Below, piece after piece: positions 37,096-48,837 of a DNA stretch of 64,000 nt (position 1 is its first letter; each line of letters opens with the position of its first letter). Both the position numbers and the translations under genes were made by a program. Source of the stretch: Lewinella sp. 4G2 (GTDB lineage Bacteria > Bacteroidota > Bacteroidia > Chitinophagales > Saprospiraceae). The stretch spans positions 3,844,001 to 3,908,000 of the forward strand of contig NZ_LVWJ02000014.1 in assembly GCF_001625015.1 (NCBI RefSeq). Reading direction: 5' to 3'. The notes under the pieces were generated by a model. The model had not been told where the DNA came from and did no database searches. It saw only the letters and a list, made by a program, of their open reading frames with translations.

Positions 37096-39972
37096 ATGCA
37101 AGAAATCCAATACATCGGTGAGCACCTCGGCCCCCGCTACGTCGGCCACCTGGCGCTACTCATCGCATTTTTTGCCGCTTTTCTCAGCACCGTCAGCTAC
37201 TTCATCGGTACGCGCTTTCGCGACGAGCGTTTGTACGGAGGCAAGTGGGCCCGGCTCGGGCAGCTAAGTTTTCTCGTTCACGGCGCGGCCGTCTTCACGG
37301 TGATCGGAACGATCTTTTACGCGATGCTCAACCAGTACTACGAGTACAACTACGTGAGCAGCCACGTTTCGGGGGATCTACAACAACGCTACATTTTCTC
37401 CGCCTTCTGGGAAGGCCAGGAGGGCAGCTTTTTGCTGTGGATGTTCTGGCACGTTATTCTTGGCTACGTCCTGATGGTCACGGCGCGCAAGTTTGAGCGG
37501 CCGGTAATGACGGTCATTGCTTCGGTTCAGCTGGTGCTAGCGAGTATGATCCTGGGCGTTCACTTTGGCTTTGGGGATTACCTCGTCAAGATCGGTAGTA
37601 GCCCCATGTTGCTGCTACGCGAAACAATCGCCGCCCCCATCTTCCAGCAGGCGGATTACGTGTCGCTGCTCAAGGGAAGTGGCCTGAACCCCAGCCTCCA
37701 GAATTACTGGATGACGATCCACCCGCCCACCCTTTTCCTCGGCTTCGCCAGTACGATCGTGCCCTTCTCCTTTGCGATCGCCGGTCTTTGGTTGAAGGAC
37801 CACAAGGGGTGGCTAAGGCCGGCCCTCAACTGGGCACTCTTCTCCGGCGGCATCCTTGGCATTGGCATCTTGATGGGCGCCGCGTGGGCCTACGAAGCCC
37901 TTAACTTTGGGGGGTACTGGGCCTGGGACCCGGTGGAGAACACCAGCCTCGTCCCCTGGCTACTGCTCATCGCGGGCATCCACACCAACCTCATCGCCCG
38001 GGCTACCGGGCAGGGGATCCGGGCGACCTACATGTTCTACCTGGGCACTTTCGTGATGATCATTTACAGCACCTTTCTGACGCGTTCGGGAGTACTGGGT
38101 GATACGTCGGTACACGCCTTTACGGAGATGGGTCTGGAGGCACAATTACTCTTTTTCCTGTTATTCTACGTGTTCCTGAGCATCGGCATGATGGCCTACC
38201 GTTGGGCCTCCGTACCCGCGCCGGAGAAGGAAGAAAGTGTTTCCAGCCGGGAGTTCTGGATGTTCGTAGGTAGCCTCGTACTATTCATGTCCGCCGCACT
38301 CATGACGGGCGCGACTAGCCTGCCGGTTTACAATGAGATCCGCCAGTACTTCGATCCGGTTTTCGACGGCATCGTACTTACGGACCCCGAAGAACACCAC
38401 AACCGCTTCCAGATCTGGATCGGTATTTTTATCGGCATCATCTCCGGCGTGGCCCACTTTCTGCGCTGGCGGGAGCGGGACTTCTCCAAGCACTATAAGT
38501 CTTTTCTCCTCCATACCGGTGGCGCTGTCGCGGGTACCGTGTTGATGGGTTGGCTGACGCTGCAGTGGATCGACGCCGGCCCCTGGCAGTACAAGGCGAT
38601 GCTCTTCAGTGGGTGGTTCGCCGTGATCACGAACCTGGATTACCTAATCCAATTTGCCCGGAAGGATACGAAGGTCTTCGGTTCCTCCCTCAGCCACATT
38701 GGGTTCGGCTTGATGCTGCTTGGTATCCTCGCCAGTGGAGCGAACAAGCGGATTATCTCCAACAACCAGTTCCTGATGGAAGGCCTTTCTGCCGACGACG
38801 AACTGAAGCGAACCACCATCATCCTCATTGAAGACGAGCCGATGGTGATGGAGAACTACGAACTCACCTTGCGTGGCGATACCATTGATGGGTACAACCG
38901 CACCTACTTCGTCGACTACCGGAAGATGGACGCCGCCGGCCGCGTCATCGAGGAGTTCCAACTGGAGCCCAATCTGTTGTACGACAAGAAATTTGAGAAT
39001 ATCGCCATCACCAACCCCAGCACGAAGCGTTATTGGGATAAGGACATCTTCACGGTGATCATGTCCCTCCCCGCCGAGGAACAGAGCATTAAGGAAAAGG
39101 AAGCGAAGGAGGATAGCTTGCAGTACAACGTCTACAACCTGGCCGTTGGCGAAAATTTGGTTTTCAAGGATACGTTGGAGATCCGCCAACCAGACACCTT
39201 TATGGTCCGGCCCTTTGAAATGGAGTTGACCAACTTCAGCCGTTCGCCGCGCCATCCGGATTACGTGGCGGAGGCCGGTGACATTGGCGTCAGTGCGAGT
39301 GTAAACGTGAGTCGTTACGATGCGGATACCACCTTCCCCGCCCAAGTGGCGCTGGTACTGCGGGAGGGTCTGCTTTACCACTACCCCGCCCAGATCAACG
39401 AGATCAGTACGCGCGTGAAGATTGATGAATCCATCTTCAGCCAGCTCCTGGTGCCGGAGGATTCCTTGAACTACCAGGAGATCAAAGTGAAGCCGGGCGA
39501 GCAGTTCAAGTTTGGGGATCTGGACGTTACCCTGCGCAGATTCCAACCCCAACCCAAAGTTGATCACTACCAATCCGTTGAAGGCGACATTGCCGTCAGC
39601 GCGGTGCTGGACGTAACCCAGAACGGTGAGCCCGTGGCTGAATTGCAGCCAGTCTTTATCATCCGGGACAATTCACCCAGCCGGGTACGGGATGAGAACC
39701 GAAAGTTGGGCCTCTACGCCAACCTCGTCAACCTGGACCCGCAAACGAGTGAGGCTACCCTCCTGGTGGCTCAGTCCGAAGCGCGGGGAGAGATTTCCGT
39801 TCCCATCGCCGTAGCTACTAAATCTGACCGTTCGGACTGGCTGGCACTGCAAGCCATTGAGTTCCCGGGCATCAACCTGTTCTGGATCGGCACGATTGCG
39901 ATGATGCTGGGCTTGCTCATCAATATGGTCCTCCGCATCCGGGAGAAGCGGCGGCGCGCGACGGCAGCTTGA
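37096..39972 (+). CDS. ccmF: Cytochrome c biogenesis haem lyase CcmF
   Basis: This is a polytopic haem-handling protein of 958 residues that attaches haem to apocytochrome c with CcmE and partners. The tryptophan-rich WWD motif lies at about 268-286 (GGYWAWDPVENTSLVPW). About fourteen membrane segments precede a periplasmic region at about 545-920, and one membrane segment closes the chain. It is longer than the enterobacterial protein because of this periplasmic part. It is probably expressed with ccmE. Confidence 0.92.
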   Translation: MQEIQYIGEHLGPRYVGHLALLIAFFAAFLSTVSYFIGTRFRDERLYGGKWARLGQLSFLVHGAAVFTVIGTIFYAMLNQYYEYNYVSSHVSGDLQQRYIFSAFWEGQEGSFLLWMFWHVILGYVLMVTARKFERPVMTVIASVQLVLASMILGVHFGFGDYLVKIGSSPMLLLRETIAAPIFQQADYVSLLKGSGLNPSLQNYWMTIHPPTLFLGFASTIVPFSFAIAGLWLKDHKGWLRPALNWALFSGGILGIGILMGAAWAYEALNFGGYWAWDPVENTSLVPWLLLIAGIHTNLIARATGQGIRATYMFYLGTFVMIIYSTFLTRSGVLGDTSVHAFTEMGLEAQLLFFLLFYVFLSIGMMAYRWASVPAPEKEESVSSREFWMFVGSLVLFMSAALMTGATSLPVYNEIRQYFDPVFDGIVLTDPEEHHNRFQIWIGIFIGIISGVAHFLRWRERDFSKHYKSFLLHTGGAVAGTVLMGWLTLQWIDAGPWQYKAMLFSGWFAVITNLDYLIQFARKDTKVFGSSLSHIGFGLMLLGILASGANKRIISNNQFLMEGLSADDELKRTTIILIEDEPMVMENYELTLRGDTIDGYNRTYFVDYRKMDAAGRVIEEFQLEPNLLYDKKFENIAITNPSTKRYWDKDIFTVIMSLPAEEQSIKEKEAKEDSLQYNVYNLAVGENLVFKDTLEIRQPDTFMVRPFEMELTNFSRSPRHPDYVAEAGDIGVSASVNVSRYDADTTFPAQVALVLREGLLYHYPAQINEISTRVKIDESIFSQLLVPEDSLNYQEIKVKPGEQFKFGDLDVTLRRFQPQPKVDHYQSVEGDIAVSAVLDVTQNGEPVAELQPVFIIRDNSPSRVRDENRKLGLYANLVNLDPQTSEATLLVAQSEARGEISVPIAVATKSDRSDWLALQAIEFPGINLFWIGTIAMMLGLLINMVLRIREKRRRATAA

Positions 39973-40023
39973 TAATGTTGAGCGGTCAGTCCTTTCGTTG
40001 GCTCTGGCCCATACCTTTAGGCT

Positions 40024-40446
40024 ATGAAGTTTCGCTACCGGAAAGTCCGTGCCCTCGTTGTGACGTTCCTTTTGGTAGCCGCCGTGATTGCTCTTAATAG
40101 CTGGCGGGAGGGTCATTTTGACCCTAGCGGTCTCAATGTGTACCTCATTGTTGGAGTGGCCCTGCTGGTGTTTACCCTGAAGTACGGTACGTACATCTTC
40201 AATAAGTACCGAATCACCGCTCAAGAACTCACAATTAAAAGACCTTTTCGATCTGCCATCGTAGTTCCCTTTCCCCTCATCAAAAACGTCGTATTGCGGA
40301 ACGACTCGAAAGCAAAGCGTGGTGGGGAGCTTTACGGCCAGGTTGTCATCTGGTATGGTGACTCTCAGCAGCTCGTCCTTGAGTTAGATGATTTGCGGTA
40401 CGGGGAGGAATTCGTCCGTATGCTGAGGGATCGGCCTTCTGCGTAA
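40024..40446 (+). CDS. Small membrane protein with PH-like domain
   Basis: This is a 140-residue protein with two hydrophobic segments (about 10-25 and 38-58) followed by a small beta-rich domain (YRITAQELTIKRPF onward) like bacterial PH domains. The function is unknown. A TACCTTTA motif at 40012-40019 lies just before the start. It is a single gene between ccmF and the S41 peptidase. Confidence 0.7.
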   Translation: MKFRYRKVRALVVTFLLVAAVIALNSWREGHFDPSGLNVYLIVGVALLVFTLKYGTYIFNKYRITAQELTIKRPFRSAIVVPFPLIKNVVLRNDSKAKRGGELYGQVVIWYGDSQQLVLELDDLRYGEEFVRMLRDRPSA

Positions 40447-40499
40447 CTCTAGCCATCCCAATCGGTGGTTTCCATTCCTAATTGCTCGGTCAAATGCTG

Positions 40500-40517
40500 G
40501 GCACCTGCGGCAGCGCC
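40500..40517 (-). repeat. Dispersed repeat, copy D (intergenic)
   Basis: Perfect 18-bp match to the core on the minus strand, in the 189-bp gap before the S41 peptidase gene. Confidence 0.85.
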
Positions 40518-40635
40518 CCTGAATTTTGGCTGATTGCACGGCTTAAGAATTAGCTAAAGTAGAGCGGGTGACAGGCCGTAAACAGCGGGATCGGTTATAT
40601 TTAGTTTTCAATTGTACCTACCTACCCTAGTGACG

Positions 40636-42126
40636 ATGTTCAAAATTTTTCTGGCCTTCCTTCTGGGAACCACTACGCTCGGGGCGCAGGACAGCCTTTC
40701 TGACGCTTACGCGCTGGAACTGCTGCGCACGCTTACTGATACGATCGGGTATTACCACCCCGCAGCTCAGTATCCCGACGACCGGGCCGCGTACGAGGAA
40801 GCTTACGAGCGTGCTAAAAAGCGGCTACTTGGCTCCACTGCTGCGCCGGGAGATAGCATTGGCATTCAGGCATTTGTCTTGGCAGCGGGTGAAGTGCAAC
40901 GGCAATTGCGGTGTGGCCACCTCCAGCTGTACCCCGTGCGCGGTAAAAAGTATAATAAGGAAGTGCGTCGGCGCCGTCGGTATGCAGCCACGTTAACGAG
41001 CAACGACAAATTTGTCCTTACCCGCCCCTTTTTTACAGGAATCGACACACTACCCAGAGGCACCGAAATTCTGACTATCGATGGTCGCCCCGCCCTGGAA
41101 CTGATCACCGAACTGGCCACCTTCCGTGGTACCAACGATGAAGGGTACGAAGGCGCCACCATCGCCAACACATCCCGGGGGATGAGCAGCTTGTACCAGT
41201 CGCGGTACGGACGTAAGGACACACTGTACCTGACTTACCTCGATCTGGTGTCGGACGAACCCAAATCGATCGCCATCGGAATGGCGCTCACCGAAGCGGA
41301 ACTGGCCGAGCTACCGGAGGATGAACCGGAACCAACGAAAAAGGAGAAGAAAGCCGCTAAAAAGGAAAGAAAAGCGACGCTGCATACCAACTACATAAAG
41401 CTGAACAAGTCCGAGGACAGTACGGCCTGGATTCTCCGCATCAGTAGTTTCAGCGGTAAGGCTTACCGTTACGTCAATTTTAATAAAATACTGAAACGCA
41501 AATTTGACACCATCTCCGCCAGCGGGCTCGATAAACTGATTCTGGATCTCAGGTACAATGGGGGTGGCGACATTGTCAACGCCCGTACGCTGGTGCGGTA
41601 CTTTGCTGAAGCGCCTTTTGCCGTGACGGATGAGGTCGTTAGCACCTCCCCCACCGCTAACGGAAAGGGGTTTTTCAACAAAGCCCAGCTCAGGATAATG
41701 GGCGGCGTCCGGAAACGGGAGGATGGCGTCTATCATTTTAAGGTGGCCGAAGCTACCGTCAAACCCTTTAAGGATCGATTCTCTGGAGACGTGGTGGCCA
41801 TCATCAACGAAGGCTCTTTTTCCGCCACTGGCATCGTAGCCAACGCGCTGATGGAACTGGACGCCGCTACCGTGATCGGCACCAGAACCGGTGGCGGCCG
41901 CAGTGCGCTTTTTGGCGGGAAGATCCGCGACCTCAAGATTGGTGACCCAGACGAGATCCAATTTCAGGTGAGGGCGCCCAACTGGCGCTACGTCCCCCTC
42001 AACGCCACGCCCGGCACGGTCACGCCGGAGATCATCGTTCCCATTACCAAGCAGGATCTGCTGGATGAGGTTGATCCCCAAATGAATGCCGCGCTGGAAA
42101 TCCTCAACGGGCGCACCGTGCGTTAA
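40636..42126 (+). CDS. Exported S41 family peptidase
   Basis: This is a C-terminal-processing-protease-like serine peptidase of 496 residues with a signal peptide (MFKIFLAFLLGTTTLGAQ). The catalytic core shows LILDLRYNGGGD near 305 and NEGSFSATGIVANAL near 391, where Ser396 aligns with the usual nucleophile. RTGGGRSA follows. A Lys-rich stretch (KKEKKAAKKERKA) near 235 is unusual in an exported domain. ATG 40636 is preferred over 40612 because it gives the signal peptide. Confidence 0.85.
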   Translation: MFKIFLAFLLGTTTLGAQDSLSDAYALELLRTLTDTIGYYHPAAQYPDDRAAYEEAYERAKKRLLGSTAAPGDSIGIQAFVLAAGEVQRQLRCGHLQLYPVRGKKYNKEVRRRRRYAATLTSNDKFVLTRPFFTGIDTLPRGTEILTIDGRPALELITELATFRGTNDEGYEGATIANTSRGMSSLYQSRYGRKDTLYLTYLDLVSDEPKSIAIGMALTEAELAELPEDEPEPTKKEKKAAKKERKATLHTNYIKLNKSEDSTAWILRISSFSGKAYRYVNFNKILKRKFDTISASGLDKLILDLRYNGGGDIVNARTLVRYFAEAPFAVTDEVVSTSPTANGKGFFNKAQLRIMGGVRKREDGVYHFKVAEATVKPFKDRFSGDVVAIINEGSFSATGIVANALMELDAATVIGTRTGGGRSALFGGKIRDLKIGDPDEIQFQVRAPNWRYVPLNATPGTVTPEIIVPITKQDLLDEVDPQMNAALEILNGRTVR

Positions 42127-42155
42127 ATATTGGCGCAAAGCTTACCTTCGCCGCC

Positions 42156-42944
42156 ATGCACGAACGCCACCGCAATCGTAAACAATACTTCCAGGAGCAG
42201 GCCCTGACAACCCGTCAGTTTGTCATCCCCTACGTGGAGCGCACGATGCCCGTGAACGAGACGACACGCGTCTTCGAAATCGGCTGTGGGGAAGGCGGCA
42301 ACCTGGTCCCCTTCATCGAGCGCGGCTGCGAATGTGTCGGCGTTGACATCCTTCAGACCAAGATTGATCTAGGCAACGAATACCTCGCGGAATTCACGCC
42401 GGGAGGCAACTACGAACTCCTCATTCAGGATATCTACGATGCCAGCGCCGAACGCCTCGGTAAGTTTGACCTCATCGTGCTGCGCGACGTCATCGAGCAC
42501 ATTCACGATCAGGAGCGATTTCTGAGCATGGTCCACCGCTACCTTAAACCGGGCGGTCGCATCTTCTTCGGTTTCCCGCCGTGGCGGATGCCTTTTGGCG
42601 GTCACCAGCAGGTCTGTCAGAATAAGTTGCTCTCAAAATTGCCCTGGTTCCACTTGCTTCCAACCGGTGCTTACCGCCAGGTCCTCAAGCTAGGCGGTGA
42701 AACCCAGAAGCAAATTGATGACCTTGTGGAGATCAAGGAAACGGGGATCAGCATCAGCCGCTTTTCGCAATTGGTGCAAAAGACCGGTTTCAAGTTTGAC
42801 CAGAAAGACCTCTGGTTCATCAACCCGAACTACCAGGTGAAATTTGGACTTGCGCCCCGCAAACTGCCCGGGCTCCTTGGTGCCTTCCCTTGGGTAAAAG
42901 ACTTCTACACCACTTGCTGCTACGCGCTCATCAGTGCCAAATAA
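42156..42944 (+). CDS. Class I SAM-dependent methyltransferase
   Basis: This is a methyltransferase of 262 residues. Motif I is FEIGCGEGGN near residue 44, an acidic loop follows (VGVDILQTK), and LKPGGRIFFGFPPW marks the later strands. The substrate is unknown. The C-terminal part is longer than the minimal fold and includes hydrophobic stretches near 235-260. It starts 30 bp after the peptidase gene, with TACCTTCG at 42143-42150 just upstream, so it may have its own promoter. Confidence 0.8.
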   Translation: MHERHRNRKQYFQEQALTTRQFVIPYVERTMPVNETTRVFEIGCGEGGNLVPFIERGCECVGVDILQTKIDLGNEYLAEFTPGGNYELLIQDIYDASAERLGKFDLIVLRDVIEHIHDQERFLSMVHRYLKPGGRIFFGFPPWRMPFGGHQQVCQNKLLSKLPWFHLLPTGAYRQVLKLGGETQKQIDDLVEIKETGISISRFSQLVQKTGFKFDQKDLWFINPNYQVKFGLAPRKLPGLLGAFPWVKDFYTTCCYALISAK

Positions 42945-42947
42945 GCG

Positions 42948-42965
42948 GGCGCTGCCGCGGGTGCC
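42948..42965 (+). repeat. Dispersed repeat, copy E (intergenic)
   Basis: One mismatch to the core, with downstream AGGCAAAGGG. It begins 3 bp after the methyltransferase stop codon. Confidence 0.8.
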
Positions 42966-43137
42966 AGGCAAAGGGTAAAATGGACCCGTCCGCTAACTGA
43001 CAGAATAGACTGAAAAATTGTCGGGCTACTCCGTAAAGGGAGGGTGGCACGACCTATGCAGCACTCCGGTGGGCCATTCCGTACGATCCGGATGAGCCGC
43101 AGAAAATTATCCATTTCATATAACTAAATACGTAAGC

Positions 43138-43401
43138 ATGAAGCCGATCAACGATCGAGTAGTAGTCAAAGCCGCCCCCGCAGAAGAAAAAACCAGTGGT
43201 GGTATCATCATTCCCGACACGGCCAAAGAGAAGCCCCAACGCGGTGAAGTAGTGGCCGTCGGCCCCGGTAAGGATGGCAACGCCATGACCGTTTCCGTAG
43301 GTGACACCGTCCTGTACGGTAAGTACGCCGGCCAGGAAGTAACCCTGGAAGGAAAAGACTACCTGATCATGCGCGAGGACGACATCCTCGTCATCGTCTA
43401 A
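43138..43401 (+). CDS. groES: Co-chaperonin GroES
   Basis: This is the 10-kDa co-chaperonin lid, 87 residues. The N-terminal [20 protein letters not shown], the mobile-loop sequence [14 protein letters not shown] and the C-terminal [11 protein letters not shown] are typical. groEL follows 60 bp downstream. No CIRCE inverted repeat (the HrcA site) is visible upstream, so the heat-shock control is not of that type. Confidence 0.95.
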   Translation: MKPINDRVVVKAAPAEEKTSGGIIIPDTAKEKPQRGEVVAVGPGKDGNAMTVSVGDTVLYGKYAGQEVTLEGKDYLIMREDDILVIV

Positions 43402-43443
43402 GAGCAGGACGACTCCCGCTCCCCCACGAATCCATTTTAATAA

Positions 43444-45105
<1,662 letters not shown>

Positions 45106-45141
45106 TTGCCCGGTTACCTACGGTGACCAAACTGTAAGACT

Positions 45142-45182
45142 AGAGCCTGTCGGAATCCTTTCCGGCAGGCTCTTCTTCTTTG
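45142..45182 (+). terminator. Terminator of groES-groEL
   Basis: A 12-bp stem with one G:T-type mismatch (AGAGCCTGTCGG with CCGGCAGGCTCT) is followed by a T-rich tail. Confidence 0.8.
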
Positions 45183-45331
45183 GTGCTATTCACTTTAACT
45201 GGCGACTGGGCTACATACTAATTGGATTTAATTTCAGGCACACTTAACAGGTAAAGACCTGAAACAAGAAATACCCAGAATAAACCGAGGCCTGGTAAAC
45301 CGAAATTGTCCTTTCAGTATTATTTGAAAGT

Positions 45332-45832
45332 ATGGAATTAGAGGAAGGAAAACAACGGTTCATTGAAGCTTGGGGAGCACTCGGAAGTAGTTGGGGGGTA
45401 ACTCGGACGATGGCACAGATCCATGCTTTGCTCTTGGTGTCTAGCGACCCGCAGAGTTCCGATGACGTGATGGAAGAACTGAAGATCAGCAGAGGCAACG
45501 TCAACACAAACATGCGTACCCTGGTGGAATGGGGCCTGGCCTACAAGAAGCTGATTCCCGGTGAACGCAAGGAATACTTCATTGCCGAAAAGGACATGTC
45601 CAAAGTGGTGAAGAGCATCGTGATCGCCCGCAAGAAAAGGGAACTGGAACCAATGCTCCGCTTACTCGATGAACTGACCGGCGTCGAGGGCCGCACCGCC
45701 GAAGCCGACGAATTCCGGGAAGTCGTTAAGGACCTCAAGCTTTATAGCCACAAAGCAGACTCAGCACTGGACGCACTGGTCAAAATGGACAGTAATTGGT
45801 TCTTCTCCACCTTTCTGTCTATGATCAAGTAA
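45332..45832 (+). CDS. GbsR/MarR family transcriptional regulator
   Basis: This is a DNA-binding winged-helix regulator of 166 residues. The N-terminal FIEAWGALGSSWGVTRTMA and the recognition helix ISRGNVNTNMRTLVEWG fit the GbsR group. Targets are unknown. In Bacteroidota such genes often act on envelope or osmolyte genes. It precedes the sdh operon by about 200 bp, but a link is not shown. Confidence 0.88.
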   Translation: MELEEGKQRFIEAWGALGSSWGVTRTMAQIHALLLVSSDPQSSDDVMEELKISRGNVNTNMRTLVEWGLAYKKLIPGERKEYFIAEKDMSKVVKSIVIARKKRELEPMLRLLDELTGVEGRTAEADEFREVVKDLKLYSHKADSALDALVKMDSNWFFSTFLSMIK

Positions 45833-45902
45833 TAGGTGTTAAATAGTTGACTTACAAGGGCTTGCTGTGGAATACAGAACCGCCTATCAGAGACGAGGGA
45901 AA

Positions 45903-45915
45903 CTGTGTCACACAG
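45903..45915. promoter_or_regulatory. Palindrome CTGTGTCACACAG upstream of sdhC
   Basis: A perfect 13-bp odd palindrome lies about 75 bp upstream of the proposed sdh -33 element. It could be a regulator site, but it could also be chance. Confidence 0.25.
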
Positions 45916-45976
45916 ACCCATTACTTAGAAACTGTCTAAACAAAACACCCCCGGGTATCCCCGTACAACCAACGAC

Positions 45977-46005
45977 TTAAATCCGACCTTTAAGCACTAG
46001 TTTTG
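45977..46005 (+). promoter_or_regulatory. Candidate promoter of sdhCAB
   Basis: TTA at 45977 and TAGTTTTG at 45998-46005 are spaced like the Bacteroidota promoter, with one base off in the -33 element. The sdhC ATG lies 26 bp downstream. Confidence 0.4.
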
Positions 46006-46030
46006 CGAAGTTTTGCTAAACTCAGTCACT

Positions 46031-46735
46031 ATGAATTCTTGGATTGTCCGGTTCTTAACCTCCAGTATTGGGAAGAAGATCATCATGGCCCTCACTGGCC
46101 TTTTCTTGATCACCTTCCTGGCCGTCCACCTCGCTGGTAACCTGCAGTTGATCATGGCGGCGGATGGAGGTCAATCCTTTAATGAGTACGCGTACTTTAT
46201 GACGAATAACCCCGTCATCAAATTCACGAGCTACGGCTTATACGCTTTCATTTTACTGCACGCAATTCAGGGTATTCTTCTTTGGCTTAACAACAAGAAG
46301 GCACGGGGAGCTACGGGTTATGCCGTGAAAAATGACCGGGTAGCTTCCGCCACCAAAAGCTCCATCTACATGGGTTCTTTGGGTACAGTTATCCTGATCT
46401 TCATCATTGTACACATGGTACAATTTTGGGCACAAATGAAATTCACGGATAACGTCGGGCTAGTCAACTACGGTGCTGAATATGACGTGAAAGACCTCTA
46501 CACCCTGGTTAAAGGGGCATACACTAACATCTGGTTTGTCATTTTCTACGTGGTGAGCATGATCATGATTGCTTTCCACCTTGCGCACGGCTTTGAATCC
46601 GCTTTCCAAACCCTTGGGCTTAACCACCCAAAGTGGTCTCCCTTCATTCGGGTCATCGGCCGAGCTTACAGCATCCTGGTTCCGCTAGGGTTTGCGGCTA
46701 TTCCGATCTTGATGTACATCCAGAACCAGCAGTAG
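46031..46735 (+). CDS. sdhC: Succinate dehydrogenase cytochrome b558 subunit
   Basis: This is the membrane anchor of succinate:quinone oxidoreductase, 234 residues with five hydrophobic segments. Histidines in AVHLAGNL, LLHAIQ, IVHMVQFW and AFHLAHGFES are placed to bind two b haems, as in the b558-type single anchor found in Bacteroidota. TTG 46013 is a longer start, but it overlaps the region just after the promoter, so ATG 46031 is chosen. It leads the sdhCAB operon. Confidence 0.92.
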   Translation: MNSWIVRFLTSSIGKKIIMALTGLFLITFLAVHLAGNLQLIMAADGGQSFNEYAYFMTNNPVIKFTSYGLYAFILLHAIQGILLWLNNKKARGATGYAVKNDRVASATKSSIYMGSLGTVILIFIIVHMVQFWAQMKFTDNVGLVNYGAEYDVKDLYTLVKGAYTNIWFVIFYVVSMIMIAFHLAHGFESAFQTLGLNHPKWSPFIRVIGRAYSILVPLGFAAIPILMYIQNQQ

Positions 46736-46768
46736 CATAAACTATCACCCCCAAAATTTCTCCCGATC

Positions 46769-48763
46769 ATGGCTTTACAATCTAACGTACCCCCCGGCGA
46801 ATTAGGCAGTAAGTGGACGAAGTACCGCTCCTCCATGCCCCTCGTGGCCCCGAATAACAAACGCCGTATCGAAGTGATCGTGGTGGGTACCGGCCTGGCC
46901 GGTGGTGCCGCTGCTGCTACCCTCGGTGAGCTTGGCTACAAGGTGAAGGTTTTCACCTTCCACGATAGCCCCCGCCGCGCGCACTCCATCGCCGCACAGG
47001 GTGGTATCAACGCCGCTAAGAACTACCAGAATGATGGAGACTCCGTCTACCGTCTCTTCTACGATACCATTAAGGGTGGTGACTACCGCAGCCGCGAATC
47101 CAACGTGCACCGTTTAGCGGAGGTAAGCGTCAACATTATTGACCAGGCCGTAGCTCAGGGGGTTCCCTTCGCCCGTGAGTACGGTGGTCTTCTCGCCAAC
47201 CGCTCCTTCGGTGGCGTGCAGGTAAGTCGTACGTTCTACGCTCGGGGACAGACGGGGCAGCAATTACTACTTGGCGCCTACCAATCTCTCAGCCGGCAGA
47301 TCAGCCTCGGCAACGTCGAGTTGTTCAACCGCCACGAAATGGTTGACGTCGTCAAGATTGATGGTAAGGCCCGCGGCATCATTGCCCGAAATCTCCTCAC
47401 GGGCAAGTTGGAGCGCCATGCCGCCCACGCCGTTGTGCTGGGTACCGGTGGCTACGGTAACGTGTTCTACCTTTCCACGAACGCGATGAACTCCAACGGT
47501 TCCGCTGCCTGGCGCGCCGTCAAAAAGGGTGCCTACATGGCCAACCCTTGCTTCACGCAGATCCACCCGACCTGTATTCCCGTATCCGGCGAGTACCAGT
47601 CCAAGCTCACGCTGATGTCCGAATCCCTGCGGAATGACGGCCGGGTTTGGGTACCAAAAAACCTGAAGGACGCCGCCGCCATCCGCGAAGGCAAAATGCG
47701 CGGTGTAGACATTCCCGAAGCTGATCGTGACTACTACCTGGAGCGTCGCTACCCTGCCTTCGGTAACCTCGTCCCCCGCGACGTAGCCAGCCGTGCCGCG
47801 AAAACGGCCTGCGACGAAGGACTCGGCGTAAGCCCCACCGGCCTCGCAGTTTACCTCGACTTTGCGGACGCCATCGTCCGTTACGGCAAAAGCCGTGCCA
47901 CGACCCTCAACGAATACAATGCCTCTGAGGAGCGTATCAAGGAATTGGGTACGGCCGTCGTCGCTGAGAAATACGGTAACCTTTTCGAGATGTACGAGAA
48001 GATCACTGGTGAGAACCCCTACCTCGTACCAATGAAGATCTACCCCGCCGTCCACTACACTATGGGTGGTTTGTGGGTAGACTACAACCTGCAAACAAAC
48101 GTCCCCGGTCTCTTTGCCGCCGGTGAAGCTAACTTCTCCGACCACGGTGCCAACCGACTGGGTGCCTCTGCTTTGATGCAGGGTCTGGCGGACGGCTACT
48201 TCGTCCTCCCCTACACCATCGGTACCTTCCTCGCCAACGAGATCCGGACGCCGAAGATCGATCCGGACAGCCCGGAATTCATGGCCGCTGAGAAGGAAGC
48301 CACTGATCGTATCCAGCGGGTGATGGCCATCCAGGGTAACCAATCCGTGGAGAGCTTCCACCGCCGTTTGGGTAAGATTATGTGGGAGTACTGCGGCATG
48401 GCCCGCAACGCCGAAGGCCTCACCAAAGGCCGCCGCATGATCCGCGAACTGCGGGATGAGTTCTACAGCGATGTGTTCGTCCCCGGCAGTGCCGACGAGT
48501 ACAACCCCGAGCTCGAAAAAGCACTCCGCGTGGCGGACTTCATGGAGCTCGGCGAACTGATGATGCTCGACGCCCTCGACCGGGAAGAAAGCTGCGGTGG
48601 CCACTTCCGCGAAGAGCACCAGACCGAAGACGGAGAAGCCCTCCGCCGCGACGATGAATTCGCCTACGTTTCCGCCTGGGAATGGGATGACAACGACCCG
48701 ATCCTGCACAAGGAAGAACTCATCTTCGAGAACGTTGAATTGAAAACCAGATCTTATAAATAG
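46769..48763 (+). CDS. sdhA: Succinate dehydrogenase flavoprotein subunit
   Basis: This is the FAD-carrying catalytic subunit, 664 residues. The dinucleotide-binding loop [15 protein letters not shown] lies near residue 37. The flavin-linking His is in [15 protein letters not shown] (about His72). [14 protein letters not shown] near 460 is also typical. It oxidises succinate to fumarate on the cytoplasmic face. It lies 33 bp after sdhC. A perfect inverted repeat fills most of the gap to sdhB. Confidence 0.96.
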   Translation: MALQSNVPPGELGSKWTKYRSSMPLVAPNNKRRIEVIVVGTGLAGGAAAATLGELGYKVKVFTFHDSPRRAHSIAAQGGINAAKNYQNDGDSVYRLFYDTIKGGDYRSRESNVHRLAEVSVNIIDQAVAQGVPFAREYGGLLANRSFGGVQVSRTFYARGQTGQQLLLGAYQSLSRQISLGNVELFNRHEMVDVVKIDGKARGIIARNLLTGKLERHAAHAVVLGTGGYGNVFYLSTNAMNSNGSAAWRAVKKGAYMANPCFTQIHPTCIPVSGEYQSKLTLMSESLRNDGRVWVPKNLKDAAAIREGKMRGVDIPEADRDYYLERRYPAFGNLVPRDVASRAAKTACDEGLGVSPTGLAVYLDFADAIVRYGKSRATTLNEYNASEERIKELGTAVVAEKYGNLFEMYEKITGENPYLVPMKIYPAVHYTMGGLWVDYNLQTNVPGLFAAGEANFSDHGANRLGASALMQGLADGYFVLPYTIGTFLANEIRTPKIDPDSPEFMAAEKEATDRIQRVMAIQGNQSVESFHRRLGKIMWEYCGMARNAEGLTKGRRMIRELRDEFYSDVFVPGSADEYNPELEKALRVADFMELGELMMLDALDREESCGGHFREEHQTEDGEALRRDDEFAYVSAWEWDDNDPILHKEELIFENVELKTRSYK

Positions 48764-48768
48764 TCTTC

Positions 48769-48825
48769 AGTCTGTAGTCTATAGTCTATAGTGGGCTGTA
48801 GACTATAGACTATAGACTACAGACT
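48769..48825. repeat. Perfect 23-bp inverted repeat between sdhA and sdhB
   Basis: Arms 48769-48791 and 48803-48825 are perfect reverse complements with an 11-bp loop. Each arm contains tandem TAGTCTA-type heptamers. The structure covers most of the 74 bp between stop and start codons. Confidence 0.9.
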
Positions 48826-48837
48826 AAAAACTTCACC

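Noticed and set aside
43020-43137. Possible CIRCE/HrcA site before groES
   Set aside because: No TTAGCACTC-type inverted repeat can be found in this gap.
45840-45900. Possible tRNA or small RNA between GbsR and sdhC genes
   Set aside because: No cloverleaf, no T-loop GTTCGA-type sequence and no CCA end were found.
47267-48709. Long minus-strand open frame opposite sdhA (480 codons)
   Set aside because: Same cause: shadow of a high-bias gene, with repetitive Val/Gly/His composition and no domain.
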